Origin: Photobacterium marinum | Lineage (GTDB): Bacteria; Pseudomonadota; Gammaproteobacteria; Enterobacterales; Vibrionaceae | Length of the DNA: 64,000 bases | Reading direction: 5' to 3' | NCBI RefSeq assembly: GCF_000331515.1 | Contig: NZ_AMZO01000021.1 | Span: forward strand, 244,122 to 308,121 | Shown here: positions 9,650 through 21,058 of the stretch, one piece after another | Layout of the letters: each line of letters starts with the position of its first letter | How positions within the stretch are numbered: the stretch's first letter is position 1 | Made by a program: the position numbers and the translations under genes | Notes under the pieces: model-generated | What the model was told of the DNA's origin: nothing | Database searches by the model: none | The model's input: the letters and a program-made list of their open reading frames with translations, nothing else

Positions 9650-10972
9650 ATGCCAACACAAAATAAAAAAATGTCCCTAACGGCCCGAGTAATCCTCGGC
9701 ATGGTATTGGGCATATTGACAGGATTCGCTATTCGCTCCCTTTTTGCAGAGACTTCATTTGTTCACGAATACATAGTGAATGGCCTGTTTGACGTTGGTG
9801 GTGCAATCTTCATTGCTAGCTTGAAAATGCTAGTCGTACCGCTCGTTTTCGTTTCCCTTGTTTGTGGTACCAGTACGCTGAGTGACATCAGCACCCTTGG
9901 TCGCCTTGGAGGGAAAACTCTGTTGTTCTATCTGACTACAACAGCAATCGCTATCACCCTGGCACTGACCATGGGTAACTTGTTTGAACCTGGCGCAGGT
10001 GCAGATCTTTCAGCAGCAACCACCTTTGCTGCAAAAGAAGCTCCATCTCTGGGTGATGTGATCATTGGTATGTTCCCAACCAACCCGATCAACTCTATGG
10101 CGAAAGGCAATACACTGCAGATCATCGTTTTTGCGATTCTATTCGGTGTTGCAATCAGTGCTGCCGGTAAAGCCGGTGAGCGCATTGCTGGTATCTTTGC
10201 CGATCTGAATGAAGTCATCATGAAGCTTGTTGCTTTGCTGATGCACATCGCACCTTACGGTGTGTTCTGCCTGATGGCGAAACTGTTTACCGGTATCGGC
10301 CTGGATGCTATCTACAACCTGATGGGTTACTTCTTGGTACTAACCTGTACCCTGTTGCTTCATGGCCTGGTAGTTTACAGCACCATGCTAAAGGTATTTA
10401 CCGGCCTGAGTCCGAAGACGTTCCTAAAGAAAATGGAAGATGCCATCATGTTCGCATTCTCCACAGCGTCTTCTAACGCAACAATTCCAGTTACCATGGA
10501 AACAGCAACTAAGCGCCTTGGTGTAAGTAACCGCGTTGCTTCATTTACTGTCCCACTAGGTGCGACCATCAACATGGATGGTACTGCCATCATGCAGGGT
10601 GTTGCGACAGCCTTCATCGCTCAGGCATTCAATATTGACCTGTCGATGGGTGATTACATGGCAGTAATCCTGACAGCAACTCTGGCATCTATCGGTACTG
10701 CCGGTGTTCCGGGTGTAGGCTTAATCATGCTGGCAATGGTTCTGAACCAAGTTGGTCTGCCTGTTGAGGGTATCGCGATCATCATGGGTGTTGACCGCCT
10801 GCTTGATATGATTCGTACCGCGGTAAATATTACCGGTGACAGCGCTGTAACTTGTATTGTTGCTAAGTCTGAAGGTGCACTTGATATGGATCGCTTCATG
10901 GATCCAACTGCGGGTGAAAAAGATGAGGAAGTCCATCTTCACAAAGAAGCCAAAGCTGCAAACTTTGACTGA
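9650..10972 (+). CDS. Dicarboxylate/amino acid:cation symporter (DAACS family)
   Basis: A 440-residue inner-membrane carrier of the glutamate/aspartate/C4-dicarboxylate symporter family (GltP, DctA, GltPh type). Hallmarks are the serine-rich hairpin FSTASSNATIPVTMET, the NMDGT sodium-site motif, the second hairpin ASIGTAGVPG, and the substrate helix VDRLLDMIRTAVNITGD. An aspartate or glutamate substrate coupled to sodium is likely in a marine organism, but the substrate cannot be fixed from sequence alone. The ATG follows AAGGAGTG. It is monocistronic: a long upstream region, and a strong terminator just downstream. The charged C-terminal tail is cytosolic. Confidence 0.88.
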   Translation: MPTQNKKMSLTARVILGMVLGILTGFAIRSLFAETSFVHEYIVNGLFDVGGAIFIASLKMLVVPLVFVSLVCGTSTLSDISTLGRLGGKTLLFYLTTTAIAITLALTMGNLFEPGAGADLSAATTFAAKEAPSLGDVIIGMFPTNPINSMAKGNTLQIIVFAILFGVAISAAGKAGERIAGIFADLNEVIMKLVALLMHIAPYGVFCLMAKLFTGIGLDAIYNLMGYFLVLTCTLLLHGLVVYSTMLKVFTGLSPKTFLKKMEDAIMFAFSTASSNATIPVTMETATKRLGVSNRVASFTVPLGATINMDGTAIMQGVATAFIAQAFNIDLSMGDYMAVILTATLASIGTAGVPGVGLIMLAMVLNQVGLPVEGIAIIMGVDRLLDMIRTAVNITGDSAVTCIVAKSEGALDMDRFMDPTAGEKDEEVHLHKEAKAANFD

Positions 10973-11008
10973 AGTAGCAGAAGTAACGATTGAAGAATAG
11001 CGACATAA

Positions 11009-11031
11009 AGGCCCCGCAAGGGGCCTTTTGC
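11009..11031 (+). terminator. Terminator of the DAACS symporter gene
   Basis: A 9-bp perfect stem (11009-11017 with 11022-11030) with a GCAA tetraloop and a short T-run. Confidence 0.85.
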
Positions 11032-11201
11032 ACCATATTGAGGCATGCCTGCCCCAGAATGCACCAACATTTTCCCACTCTAAAACAACCAAAACATATC
11101 CTACTGATTATTAACAATAAATATTGTCAGATTTCGGTTTCTTTCGGGGCATACTAATTGCAGAAATCCCGATACAGCATTACTCAATGCGGGAGGGAAC
11201 T

Positions 11202-12059
11202 ATGCTATTTTTAATGCTTTCAATCGCAATTACAGCTGGTATCGGCTTTTATTTCTATCGCAATAAGCAGAATAACTCCCGACTTCAGCAACAATTCAAT
11301 CAGGTTATCGGACTTCGACAGCTCATCCACCTGTTGCGTTTCCATCGTCGCAAAACTCATTGGGTGCTAAGTCATCCTCACACAGAGAACCATGATAAAG
11401 CCCTCAATGAATCACTGGCTATTCAGAGTTTGATAAAAACATTGCTCAGTCAGGCTGATATGGCCCATAAACCAATGTATCGTATTCTGATGAAGCGAAT
11501 TACGGTACTACTTAATGAATGGCCCCACTATTCACTTCGGCGTAATCAGGTTTGTCATGGCAAAACAATCCGCCATGTCATGTATCTGATTGACGATACC
11601 ATTACCCAAAGCCTGCTATGTGCCGAAAAAGATCCACAGTTTAAGCACTACCAAAAAATCTGGCCAATTGTGCTCAATGCAATAGACAGTCTGAGCCGTT
11701 TTCGCTACTCCATTGAGAACTATCGGCCCGAGCGGGTCAGCAACCACCAGCGAGAGCTGGCACTTCATGCGAATATTATTAACCGCCGGATGAAACAAAT
11801 CGCCCATTTGAACCATCGCACTATTTCACATCTTCAATTGGATGAGCTGCGGGCAGAATTTGATGTGATCCCGCTTCAAGATAATAATTTAACAAATAAT
11901 AAAGAAAGACTTTACCAATATTCACTGAAACTTTCTGATACTATTTATTTACTGTTCGACATGGTCTTAGTGGACATTGCCGAAGAGCTTTCAGTCCACC
12001 TCCCACCTATTCCCAACAAATCTGTTCAAAATACAGTCATCAAGTTGAATACGAATTAA
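11202..12059 (+). CDS. Hypothetical single-pass membrane protein
   Basis: A 285-residue protein that I do not recognise. It opens with one hydrophobic segment (about residues 2-19) and then a positively charged, His/Arg-rich soluble region, so an N-in or N-out anchor with a large cytosolic helical domain is likely. Conserved-looking patches include FHRRKTHWVLSHPH and WPHYSLRRNQVCHGKTIRH. The ATG at 11202 is chosen because GGGAGG lies just upstream; the frame extends 26 codons further without a ribosome site. It precedes a lipoprotein gene by 65 bp and may share its transcript. No function is claimed. Confidence 0.75.
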   Translation: MLFLMLSIAITAGIGFYFYRNKQNNSRLQQQFNQVIGLRQLIHLLRFHRRKTHWVLSHPHTENHDKALNESLAIQSLIKTLLSQADMAHKPMYRILMKRITVLLNEWPHYSLRRNQVCHGKTIRHVMYLIDDTITQSLLCAEKDPQFKHYQKIWPIVLNAIDSLSRFRYSIENYRPERVSNHQRELALHANIINRRMKQIAHLNHRTISHLQLDELRAEFDVIPLQDNNLTNNKERLYQYSLKLSDTIYLLFDMVLVDIAEELSVHLPPIPNKSVQNTVIKLNTN

Positions 12060-12124
12060 AATCATTATAAAACCTGTCGCTTATATAAATTGACGCAATA
12101 TGTTTTATATAAGGACGACACATA

Positions 12125-13267
12125 ATGAGAAGAATCACCTTAGGGGCGACTCTGTTAATCCTGGGAACGGTACTTGCCGGTTGCCAGGATAATCAGGATC
12201 AACCAGCTAACCTGAGTACAGAAGCGAAAAGCAAACGCCAAATTGCACAGGAGCTGAGTACAAACTATCAAGACTTCGAAACACAGCTAACAAAGCAAAT
12301 CTCTGAAGACTATACCAGTGTGCCGCTGAATGAACTGGTCGCTAACAGCGATGATAACGATCTGCAGGCAATGGTCTTCAGCGCCGATCAAGCTGCTGTA
12401 ACCAAACGTGGTATCAACGGTGAAACCTCTTCACTACTAAACATCAGCCTTGCAGATCCAGAAATGATTGCAAAGCTGAAGGATGGTGAAAAACCGCTGT
12501 TTACTTACCAGCCTGATTCTGTAGAAGCTGGCGACACAATCGAAATGTTCGACATTAACGGTGAGACTGTGTTTGGCAGTGCCGATGTTCTGCCAGAACA
12601 ACCTGTTTTCATCGTAGGTGTTAATGAAAAAGAAGCGATGCGTGCTGGCCTGTCTGTTATGCAATCTGCGTTTGAAGAAAATAACATGCCAGGCTTTGCA
12701 AACCAGCTAAAAATTGCAGATACGACAGTTGATGATAAAGAGTTCATCTCAACGACTGTCCTGAAGAAAATTTCTCTTCAGGATGACCACGAACCGTGGA
12801 TTTCAGGTAAAGCTGAAATTTACGCGCTGGTAAGTGGTGTGAGCCCAAGCCGTGATGAACCAAAGTTAGATGTAGTGGAAATGCCTTACCTTGATTACCA
12901 GGGTAAAGACTATTACCCGAATCAAATCATGATCTACTGGGACCGTTACCGCTGGGGTGCTGCAAACATTGTTCTGATGGAGCACGACAGCAACACTAAC
13001 TACCGTGATTTGGCGAAAGTAATTGTGAAGGCAGCTTCTCAGATTATTGCCAGCCAGGTTGACGGTGGTGTACTGAGTGCAGCGATTGTCGGTGAATTGG
13101 TTAACGAAATCATCAAAGTAATTCCGGATGATGCCTTTACCAACAATGACGATCTGGTCGACTACTACTACACCATTGAACAAAATCAGGTACTGACCGA
13201 TCAGCCAGGCGCATCAGGTAATGCCATGGCGACGTTTGAGCCTAAAGATATTCAACGCACAAAATAA
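12125..13267 (+). CDS. Hypothetical lipoprotein (possibly DUF3103 family)
   Basis: A 380-residue protein with a type II signal peptide: MRRITLGATLLILGTVLAGC, in which the LAGC lipobox gives a mature cysteine at residue 20. The mature part is acidic and soluble, with Asp-rich patches and a C-terminal segment that reads IPDDAFTNNDDLVDYYYTI. The residue after Cys is Gln, so outer-membrane sorting is expected. It resembles DUF3103 lipoproteins of vibrios from memory, which I could not check. An AAGGACG ribosome site precedes the ATG. Function is unknown. Confidence 0.8.
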   Translation: MRRITLGATLLILGTVLAGCQDNQDQPANLSTEAKSKRQIAQELSTNYQDFETQLTKQISEDYTSVPLNELVANSDDNDLQAMVFSADQAAVTKRGINGETSSLLNISLADPEMIAKLKDGEKPLFTYQPDSVEAGDTIEMFDINGETVFGSADVLPEQPVFIVGVNEKEAMRAGLSVMQSAFEENNMPGFANQLKIADTTVDDKEFISTTVLKKISLQDDHEPWISGKAEIYALVSGVSPSRDEPKLDVVEMPYLDYQGKDYYPNQIMIYWDRYRWGAANIVLMEHDSNTNYRDLAKVIVKAASQIIASQVDGGVLSAAIVGELVNEIIKVIPDDAFTNNDDLVDYYYTIEQNQVLTDQPGASGNAMATFEPKDIQRTK

Positions 13268-13274
13268 ATAAACT

Positions 13275-13305
13275 CATCACTGTTACTACATAGCTAACAG
13301 TGATG
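13275..13305 (+). terminator. Hairpin after lipoprotein gene
   Basis: An 11-bp perfect inverted repeat (13275-13285 with 13295-13305) directly after the stop codon, without a T-run. Probably 3'-end structure in series with the true terminator at 13331. Confidence 0.45.
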
Positions 13306-13330
13306 ACTTACCATCAAGATTGCGTCATAA

Positions 13331-13358
13331 AAAAACCCAGCCATAAGGCTGGGTTTTT
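13331..13358. terminator. Bidirectional terminator between lipoprotein gene and serS
   Basis: A 12-bp perfect stem (13331-13342 with 13347-13358), ATAA loop, A-run on one side and T-run on the other. It serves two convergent genes. Confidence 0.9.
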
Positions 13359-13377
13359 CTTAACTTACGGCAATCAA

Positions 13378-14709
<1,332 letters not shown>

Positions 14710-14748
14710 TTAACCGGATTGATGGCTAAATAACTTTTAATTCAGAAG

Positions 14749-14767
14749 GCGTTAGGCAACCTAACGC
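14749..14767 (-). terminator. Hairpin downstream of rarA
   Basis: A perfect 8-bp stem (14749-14756 with 14760-14767) with a 3-nt loop between rarA and serS. No strong T-run, so a weak terminator or processing structure. Confidence 0.4.
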
Positions 14768-14797
14768 TGATCATTCAACAATACCCAAAAAGCCTTA

Positions 14798-16138
14798 TTA
14801 TTGATAGCGCTTTAACGCGCTTTTTGCATCTAAAGAAGCAAGATAATCTAACTTTTCGGCAATTTTAGTTTCCAATCCCCGATTTGTTGGAAAATAGTAA
14901 CGAGTTCCTTTCATTTCTGGTGGTAAATAAAATTCACCGGCAGCGTAAGCGCCCGGCTCATCATGGGCATAACGGTATTCCTGACCATAGCCCAGCTCTT
15001 TCATCAATTTGGTCGGTGCATTACGAAGATGGTTCGGCACTTCATAATCGGGATGATTGAGCGCATCTTGCTTAGCTTTGTTGAAGGCAGTATAGACAGC
15101 ATTACTTTTCGGCGCACAAGCAAGATAAATTATCGCCTGAGCGATTGCTCGCTCACCTTCGTAAGCGCCAACACGGGTAAAGCAATCCCAAGCAGAAATC
15201 GCAACCTGCATCGCCCGCGGATCGGCATTACCGATATCCTCAGAAGCAATCGCCAGCAGACGACGCGCAACATAAAGCGGATCACAACCAGCCTGAAGCA
15301 TACGGGCAAACCAATAGAGTGCTCCATCCGGGCTTGAACCCCGAATCGACTTATGGACCGCAGAAATCATGTCATACCAAAGATCGCCTTTGTTATCGAA
15401 GCGGGCGATTTTCTCACCGGCGACTTCAGCCAACAGCGGCAAAGTGATCTGTTTAACGCCCTGAGAATCCTCTTCTGCCATGTCAATCAGCTGTTCAAGA
15501 TAGTTCAGGGACATGCGAGCATCACCGCATACCAAATCTGCCAAGCGATCTTTTACATCGTCAACGAAACAAAGGTTCGTATCACTGACACCACGATTCT
15601 TATCGTTCAGTGCCTGATCAATCACTTGCAGAATCTCATCTGTTTCGAGGGATTTCAGCTTATATACCCGGGCACGGGACAAAAGTGCGTTATTCAGTTC
15701 AAACGACGGGTTTTCTGTCGTGGCGCCGATAAAAGTAACCGTTCCGTCTTCAATATGCGGTAGAAAAGCATCCTGCTGGCTTTTATTAAAACGATGCACC
15801 TCGTCCACAAACAGAATGGTTCGGCGTCCGGCCATCTTGTTGTCACGAGCCTTATCAATCGCAGCGCGAATATCTTTAACGCCGGATGTTACCGCCGACA
15901 CCCGCTCAACTTCTGCATTCGCGTAGTTTGCTGCCACTTCAGCTAAGGTTGTTTTTCCTGTTCCCGGTGGTCCCCACAGAATCATAGAGTGCAAATGACC
16001 AGCTTCAAGAGCTCGACGAAGTGGCTTACCCTCACCTAGAATGTGGTGCTGACCAATATATTCATCAACGGTACGAGGTCGCATTCTTGCGGCCAGCGGG
16101 CGGAAATCAGAAGAAAAATCCAGGCTTAAGTTATTCAA
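14798..16138 (-). CDS. rarA: Replication-associated recombination protein A (RarA/MgsA)
   Basis: An AAA+ ATPase of about 446 residues in the clamp-loader clade, acting at stalled or gapped replication forks together with SSB. Visible are the RPLAARMRP opening, Walker [10 protein letters not shown], Walker [10 protein letters not shown], sensor motif [10 protein letters not shown], and the MgsA C-terminal tetramerisation domain ([19 protein letters not shown]). The likely start is TTG at 16138, giving [14 protein letters not shown], because GAGGG lies eight bases upstream. A TTG at 16153 is in frame but has no ribosome site. A terminator-like hairpin separates it from lolA upstream, so it may depend on readthrough or its own promoter. 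Confidence 0.94.
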   Translation of the reverse strand: MNNLSLDFSSDFRPLAARMRPRTVDEYIGQHHILGEGKPLRRALEAGHLHSMILWGPPGTGKTTLAEVAANYANAEVERVSAVTSGVKDIRAAIDKARDNKMAGRRTILFVDEVHRFNKSQQDAFLPHIEDGTVTFIGATTENPSFELNNALLSRARVYKLKSLETDEILQVIDQALNDKNRGVSDTNLCFVDDVKDRLADLVCGDARMSLNYLEQLIDMAEEDSQGVKQITLPLLAEVAGEKIARFDNKGDLWYDMISAVHKSIRGSSPDGALYWFARMLQAGCDPLYVARRLLAIASEDIGNADPRAMQVAISAWDCFTRVGAYEGERAIAQAIIYLACAPKSNAVYTAFNKAKQDALNHPDYEVPNHLRNAPTKLMKELGYGQEYRYAHDEPGAYAAGEFYLPPEMKGTRYYFPTNRGLETKIAEKLDYLASLDAKSALKRYQ

Positions 16139-16159
16139 AATAACAACCCTCAAATACAG

Positions 16160-16183
16160 AAAAAGGTGGTATCAAGTACCACC
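16160..16183 (-). terminator. lolA terminator
   Basis: A 7-bp perfect stem (16165-16171 with 16177-16183), loop of five bases, followed on the minus strand by TTTTTCTG. It lies between lolA and the rarA ribosome site. Confidence 0.7.
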
Positions 16184-16228
16184 AGTTTTAAAGAAGTTTC
16201 ACGTTCAGAGACTCAGCTCTAAAACATA

Positions 16229-16846
16229 TTAATTACGCTGGTCATCCAGCTCGACACCTTTTGGCGGTGTGAACTTAAACAGATCACCAGTTGGCGTACG
16301 CGCAGTGAATTTACTGAAACTGAAGTTACTACGCTGACCATCTTGCTCAACTACAGTAAAGCCTCGCACTTCACCGTTCTGGGCCACTGTTACGACAAAT
16401 TTACCGCCCTGAACCGTTTTGTCTTTTGGCGTCAGAGTAAACGTATCGGCAGTCTGAGCGACATTGTATTTTTCCCAGTCGGCAGCACTGTTTCGAGTTA
16501 ACAGCACAAACGGCGTCTGCTCAGTTGCATCTTTCAGCCACATCGCCGTCACCTGCTCAACAAAAGGGCTGTAATACCACAACGTTCTGCCGTCAGAGAT
16601 CAACAGGTTTTCATCAGGCACCACGGTATTCCAGCGGAAAAGATTCGGACGCTGAATAGCGACATCCCCCTCGCCTTCAACTAACAGATCACCTTCCGGG
16701 CTAACAACCTTTTGTTTGAAATCGGCACTGAAGGCATTCACCTTGCTCAAACGAGCACTCAACTCCTGCTGAGGGTTGGCCCATGCGGCAGATGACAATA
16801 AGACAGGCGCTGCGATCAGCAACCCCATGACTACTTTTTTAATCAT
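16229..16846 (-). CDS. lolA: Outer-membrane lipoprotein carrier protein LolA
   Basis: A periplasmic chaperone of 205 residues that takes lipoproteins from the LolCDE transporter and hands them to LolB at the outer membrane. A signal peptide (MIKKVVMGLLIAAPVLLSSA, cut after AWA) precedes the mature NPQQELSARLSKVNAFSADF, given here in family terms as the LolA opening. The DLLVEGEGDVAIQRPNLFRW core and LLISDGRTLWYYSPF strand are typical. The ATG at 16846 has AAGGTAAAGAG upstream, while the open frame continues into ftsK without meaning. It begins 25 bp after ftsK and is likely co-transcribed with it, the order found in E. coli. Confidence 0.95.
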   Translation of the reverse strand: MIKKVVMGLLIAAPVLLSSAAWANPQQELSARLSKVNAFSADFKQKVVSPEGDLLVEGEGDVAIQRPNLFRWNTVVPDENLLISDGRTLWYYSPFVEQVTAMWLKDATEQTPFVLLTRNSAADWEKYNVAQTADTFTLTPKDKTVQGGKFVVTVAQNGEVRGFTVVEQDGQRSNFSFSKFTARTPTGDLFKFTPPKGVELDDQRN

Positions 16847-16871
16847 TCTCTTTACCTTGTAGTGATTCCAT

Positions 16872-19800
16872 TTAGTCTCGTGGTGGCGGTGGCGGAGCCA
16901 ATACCTCACGGTTACCATTATGTCCCGGTGCACTGACAATGCCGTGAGCTTCCAATTGCTCAACAATTCGCGCAGCACGGTTATAACCGATCTTAAACTT
17001 GCGCTGGACACCAGAAACTGAGCCACGGCGGCTTTCAGCAACAAATGCTGCAACCTGATCAAACAACTGATCCAGATCGTCATCACCACCTACCGGAGTC
17101 TCACCTGGCAGCAGACCTTCAGCACCCTGATCGGCATTGAGAATACCATCGATATACTGTGGCTTACCGCGGGCTTTCCAGTCGTTTACTACGTTGTGAA
17201 CATCGTCATCGGAAGCAAACGCCCCGTGAACGCGCACCGGATGGTTCTGACCTGCTGGCAGATAAAGCATATCACCCATACCAAGCAAAGATTCAGCTCC
17301 GCCCTGATCAAGAATGGTTCTTGAGTCAGTCTTGGTAGATACGGTAAAGGCCATACGGCTTGGAATATTTGCCTTGATCAAGCCAGTAATAACATCAACC
17401 GATGGGCGCTGAGTCGCCAACACAAGGTGGATACCGGCAGCACGTGCTTTCTGAGCCAATCGAGCAATCAGTTCTTCCACCTTCTTACCGACCACCATCA
17501 TCAGGTCGGCAAATTCATCAACGATCACCACGATACTCGGCATTTTTTCCAGTCGTGGCGGATATTCATCCATACTGTCACCAGGCTTCCACAAAGGATC
17601 ATGGATTGGGTGACCAGCAGCGGCGGCCTCTTCCAGCTTGGCGTTGAAGCCGGCCAGGTTACGAACACCGACGGCAGCCATCAGCTTATAACGACGCTCC
17701 ATTTCACCAACACACCAACGTAGCGCATTGCTGGCATCTTTCATGTCAGTAACAACTTCAGTCAACAGATGCGGGATCCCCTCATAAATTGAAAGTTCCA
17801 GCATTTTCGGGTCAATCATGATGAAGCGGCAGTCTTCAGGCTTACACTTATAAAGCAAGCTCACAATCATGACGTTCACACCAACCGACTTACCTGAACC
17901 TGTCGTACCGGCCACCAGCAAGTGAGGCATCTTACTCAGATCAGCAACAACCGCTTCACCGGCAATGTCATAGCCCAAAACAATCGGCAGTGCAGCTTTC
18001 ATGTTCTGGAAGCGCTCACTACCAACCACTTCTGACATATACACGGTTTCACGGTTTACATTCGGTAGTTCCAAACCGATATAAGGCTTTCCCGGAATGA
18101 CTTCAACCACACGAACAGCAGAAGCTGACAATGCACGCGCCAGATCTTTTGCCAACCCGGAAATGCGGCTAACCTTAACTCCCGGTGCCAGATCCAACTC
18201 ATAGCGGGTAATAACCGGTCCCGGATATACACCAACCACTTTAGCTTTGATCTTATAATCAGCCAGTTTATTTTCAACGAGCATCGCCGTCTGCTTTAGC
18301 TCTTCCTCACTGGCCGGCTGTACATTCTGTTTGGCCGGTGCCAGCAGATCCAACGTTGGCATCGGTGATGTCGGAGCAGGCAAATCCGCCTCTTTCTTCA
18401 TCAGGAACGGATTATCAAGGCCAGCAGCATGAGCCTCCGCTTTTTGTGCATCCCTGATTTTCTTCAGGAAGGCTTCCTCATCGCTCATTTCCTCTTCATC
18501 TTGTTCATGAGAGGCGCGCTCGAGCTCAGACATGCCGTCCTGAACACCAATTTCAATATCATGACTGATAGCCGGAACCTGTTCTTCTTCAACAGCAACC
18601 GTATCAGTAACGTTCGTTGTTGATACCTGTTCAGTGACCTGTTCAGTGACCTGTTCAGGTATCGGTTCGCTTATCGTCTCTGATACAGGTTCCGATTCTA
18701 CGGACTCAGTCTGAACTGAATGTGAATATTCTTCAGGGGATTCAACCACAGATTCCTGTATCGGAGTCAGAACTTCAGTTGAGGCGAAAGCGGAATCAAC
18801 AACAGGCTCTGACTGGCTGTTTATAGGTTGAGGCTCTGCCACTGGTGACTGCAATTCTGGTGTATGAATCACTGGTTCAGGCTGCGGTTCCGGCTCTCGC
18901 TGAACATCTTCCACAGTCAGTGGTGGCTCAACAGTCTGCTGTTCAGAGAAGTCAGAAACCTCAGTTTCTTCCATATAAACAGTGAAATTTTCATCCCGCT
19001 CGAGTTCCCGCTCAAGCTCGGAGATTGTCATACCTTTTGCTTGCGTGGTTGAGGTCACAGGGGCCTGCGGTTCAGGAACGTCTGTCGAAGCTTCAGCAAT
19101 CAGTGTTGCACTATCATGCTGTTCAACAACAGGTTCCGGATGCTGAGCTGTAACAGACCTCGCTCGCTCCGGCATCACAATCTTAGGTTCTGATGATTCA
19201 TGACTCCAGTCAGGTTCATTCAGCAAAGGTTCTTTATGATCAGCAACTAATACGTCATCGACTTTGTCTTTACTTGGAGCCAGCAGGACATCATCAGCAT
19301 CATGGGCAAGCTCGGGCTCAGGAGAAAGCTGACTGGCATAAGATGTCTGCTTCTCACCCGGAATTTCAGCCTCAAACGGCGTCAAGGTTTCTGATTTGTC
19401 AGAGCGGAACTTATTGAACAACCATGCAAAAGCCTTCAACGTCGTCTCGCCTAAAGTATCGACAACCGTTAGCCACGAAATGCCGGTAAACAACGTAAAA
19501 CCTACAGCCCAGAAGAACATCAGAACCAGAGTCGTTCCGAGGATATTAAATATCGGCAAGGCCATATTAGAAACCACATCACCGATCACACCACCTGATG
19601 AGAAATACCAGATGTCATCAAAATTCAAGTCTGCCAGACCACAGCCGGTAAGAAAAAGCAGGAGAAGCCCCAGTAAACGGGTACCGTAAATCATGTAATC
19701 AATAGATTCACGTTCTTCACGGCGACGGAAGAGAATCCAGGCCCCCAAAACTATTGCAGCTGGTAGCGGGTAAGCCAGAGAGCCCAAAGTAAACAAGAAG

Positions 19801-20015
19801 GTGTCAGCAACTAGTGCACCCAAAGCGCCTGCCTTGTTCTGCACCGGCCCTTCCCAGGCCGTTTGCGACCACGAAGGATCAGCCGGGTCAAAACTGACGA
19901 GGGCAATCATGATAAAAATGGCGGCTAAAATCCCCAGGATCAAAAAGCTTTCTAGCAGGCGCTGCCCTCCTGAAAGGCGCGGTTTGGGCTGCTGTTTGCC
20001 TTTAATTTTCCTCAA
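16872..20015 (-). CDS. ftsK: DNA translocase FtsK
   Basis: A 1047-residue divisome protein that pumps chromosome termini to dif and activates XerCD. The N-terminus holds four hydrophobic segments (about residues 20-190), followed by a long acidic, Pro/Glu/Val-rich linker (about 200-520). The RecA-like motor follows with Walker [10 protein letters not shown] and Walker [12 protein letters not shown]. The C-terminal gamma winged helix ([19 protein letters not shown]) reads KOPS sequences. The start is a TTG at 20015 with GGAGTG six bases upstream. The linker holds short imperfect repeats such as [11 protein letters not shown] near residue 455. The gene lies between lrp and lolA as in E. coli. 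Confidence 0.96.
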   Translation of the reverse strand: MRKIKGKQQPKPRLSGGQRLLESFLILGILAAIFIMIALVSFDPADPSWSQTAWEGPVQNKAGALGALVADTFLFTLGSLAYPLPAAIVLGAWILFRRREERESIDYMIYGTRLLGLLLLFLTGCGLADLNFDDIWYFSSGGVIGDVVSNMALPIFNILGTTLVLMFFWAVGFTLFTGISWLTVVDTLGETTLKAFAWLFNKFRSDKSETLTPFEAEIPGEKQTSYASQLSPEPELAHDADDVLLAPSKDKVDDVLVADHKEPLLNEPDWSHESSEPKIVMPERARSVTAQHPEPVVEQHDSATLIAEASTDVPEPQAPVTSTTQAKGMTISELERELERDENFTVYMEETEVSDFSEQQTVEPPLTVEDVQREPEPQPEPVIHTPELQSPVAEPQPINSQSEPVVDSAFASTEVLTPIQESVVESPEEYSHSVQTESVESEPVSETISEPIPEQVTEQVTEQVSTTNVTDTVAVEEEQVPAISHDIEIGVQDGMSELERASHEQDEEEMSDEEAFLKKIRDAQKAEAHAAGLDNPFLMKKEADLPAPTSPMPTLDLLAPAKQNVQPASEEELKQTAMLVENKLADYKIKAKVVGVYPGPVITRYELDLAPGVKVSRISGLAKDLARALSASAVRVVEVIPGKPYIGLELPNVNRETVYMSEVVGSERFQNMKAALPIVLGYDIAGEAVVADLSKMPHLLVAGTTGSGKSVGVNVMIVSLLYKCKPEDCRFIMIDPKMLELSIYEGIPHLLTEVVTDMKDASNALRWCVGEMERRYKLMAAVGVRNLAGFNAKLEEAAAAGHPIHDPLWKPGDSMDEYPPRLEKMPSIVVIVDEFADLMMVVGKKVEELIARLAQKARAAGIHLVLATQRPSVDVITGLIKANIPSRMAFTVSTKTDSRTILDQGGAESLLGMGDMLYLPAGQNHPVRVHGAFASDDDVHNVVNDWKARGKPQYIDGILNADQGAEGLLPGETPVGGDDDLDQLFDQVAAFVAESRRGSVSGVQRKFKIGYNRAARIVEQLEAHGIVSAPGHNGNREVLAPPPPPRD

Positions 20016-20350
20016 AAAACACTCCGGTGTAACTATCTTCTTATTTTTCGCCTGAACCGATAGCTATCCCCTGCACTATCCGCTTCTTGTGCATGTCAGG
20101 ATAGTTCGGCGGTTCTCCCGCAATCATTCAGGCGGCTTCAAATCTATCGCACTATCTTATACTACTTAGCGTCACTTTTTGACTAATAAAGAGATGTAAA
20201 GGACGATAAAAACCATCCCTCAACATAGCGCTTATCCTATTGTAAACGCGATCGCTTCAGATAAGTTCATCCCTGTGTCAATTAGCCTGACAAGCGCTCA
20301 ACTTTTAATCACATCGACTCAACAGTAAAATTGATAAGATGCAGAAACAA
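20016..20350. other. lrp-ftsK intergenic region
   Basis: About 335 bp without a gene between the lrp terminator and ftsK. It must hold the ftsK promoter. I see AT-rich stretches but no operator or sRNA I can name. Confidence 0.35.
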
Positions 20351-20374
20351 ATCAAGCGGCCGAAGCCGCTTGAT
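20351..20374 (-). terminator. lrp terminator
   Basis: A 10-bp perfect stem (20351-20360 with 20365-20374) with a tetraloop, followed on the minus strand by TTTGTTT. It separates lrp from ftsK. Confidence 0.8.
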
Positions 20375-20406
20375 TATTGACCGTTAAGACGGTGATGTTG
20401 CAGAAA

Positions 20407-20901
20407 TTAGCGAGTCTTAATAACCAGGTTATTGGTCTGCTTAACTTCTTCCATTACAACATAGGTACGAGTATCGTTCACGCCCGGTAAGCGCAGCAGG
20501 GTTTCACCCAACAGCTTACGGTAGGCTGACATATCCGATACACGGGTCTTGAGAAGGTAATCGAAATCACCGGAAACAAGGTGACATTCCTGGATATCCT
20601 CAAGCTCCTGAACAGATTTGTTAAACTGTTCAAATACGTCCGGGGCACCACGATTAAGCGTAATTTCGACGAATACCAAAAGAGAGGCATCAAGGAACTG
20701 AGGATTTAGCAGCGCAGTGTAGCCGCTGATATAACCCTGACGTTCCAATCGGCGAACACGTTCAAGACATGGAGTTGGAGACAAACCTACACGTTTAGAT
20801 AACTCGACATTTGAAATACGACCGTCTTTTTGCAGTTCATTCAGGATGTTACGGTCAATTCTATCCAATTCCTTGGATGGTTTCTTCTTGGTATCTACCA
20901 T
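20407..20901 (-). CDS. lrp: Leucine-responsive regulatory protein
   Basis: A 164-residue global regulator of the Lrp/AsnC family. The N-terminal helix-turn-helix (ISNVELSKRVGLSPTPCLER, about residues 29-48) and the C-terminal RAM ligand-binding domain (VSGDFDYLLKTRVSDMSAY region) are nearly identical to E. coli Lrp. It senses leucine and alanine and forms octamers and hexadecamers. It is divergent from ald, whose product degrades alanine, so shared control of the 157-bp intergenic region is likely. Confidence 0.96.
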   Translation of the reverse strand: MVDTKKKPSKELDRIDRNILNELQKDGRISNVELSKRVGLSPTPCLERVRRLERQGYISGYTALLNPQFLDASLLVFVEITLNRGAPDVFEQFNKSVQELEDIQECHLVSGDFDYLLKTRVSDMSAYRKLLGETLLRLPGVNDTRTYVVMEEVKQTNNLVIKTR

Positions 20902-20958
20902 TTTTTATTCCACCTTCTTACTTCCTTGCAAAAAAATATACTACAACTTTTTAATTTT

Positions 20959-20973
20959 TAGAATCAAATACTC
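20959..20973. promoter_or_regulatory. Candidate Lrp binding site between lrp and ald
   Basis: TAGAATCAAATACTC matches 11 of 15 positions of the E. coli Lrp consensus YAGHAWATTWTDCTR. It lies in the AT-rich divergent region. Such degenerate matches occur by chance in AT-rich DNA, so this rests mostly on position. Confidence 0.35.
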
Positions 20974-21058
20974 TGATAGTCAAACTATACTGCCTTTATC
21001 TTCGCATTTACAACCTTGTCAATAGCAATTAGAACTACGATGCCAAGGGAGAAGCAGG

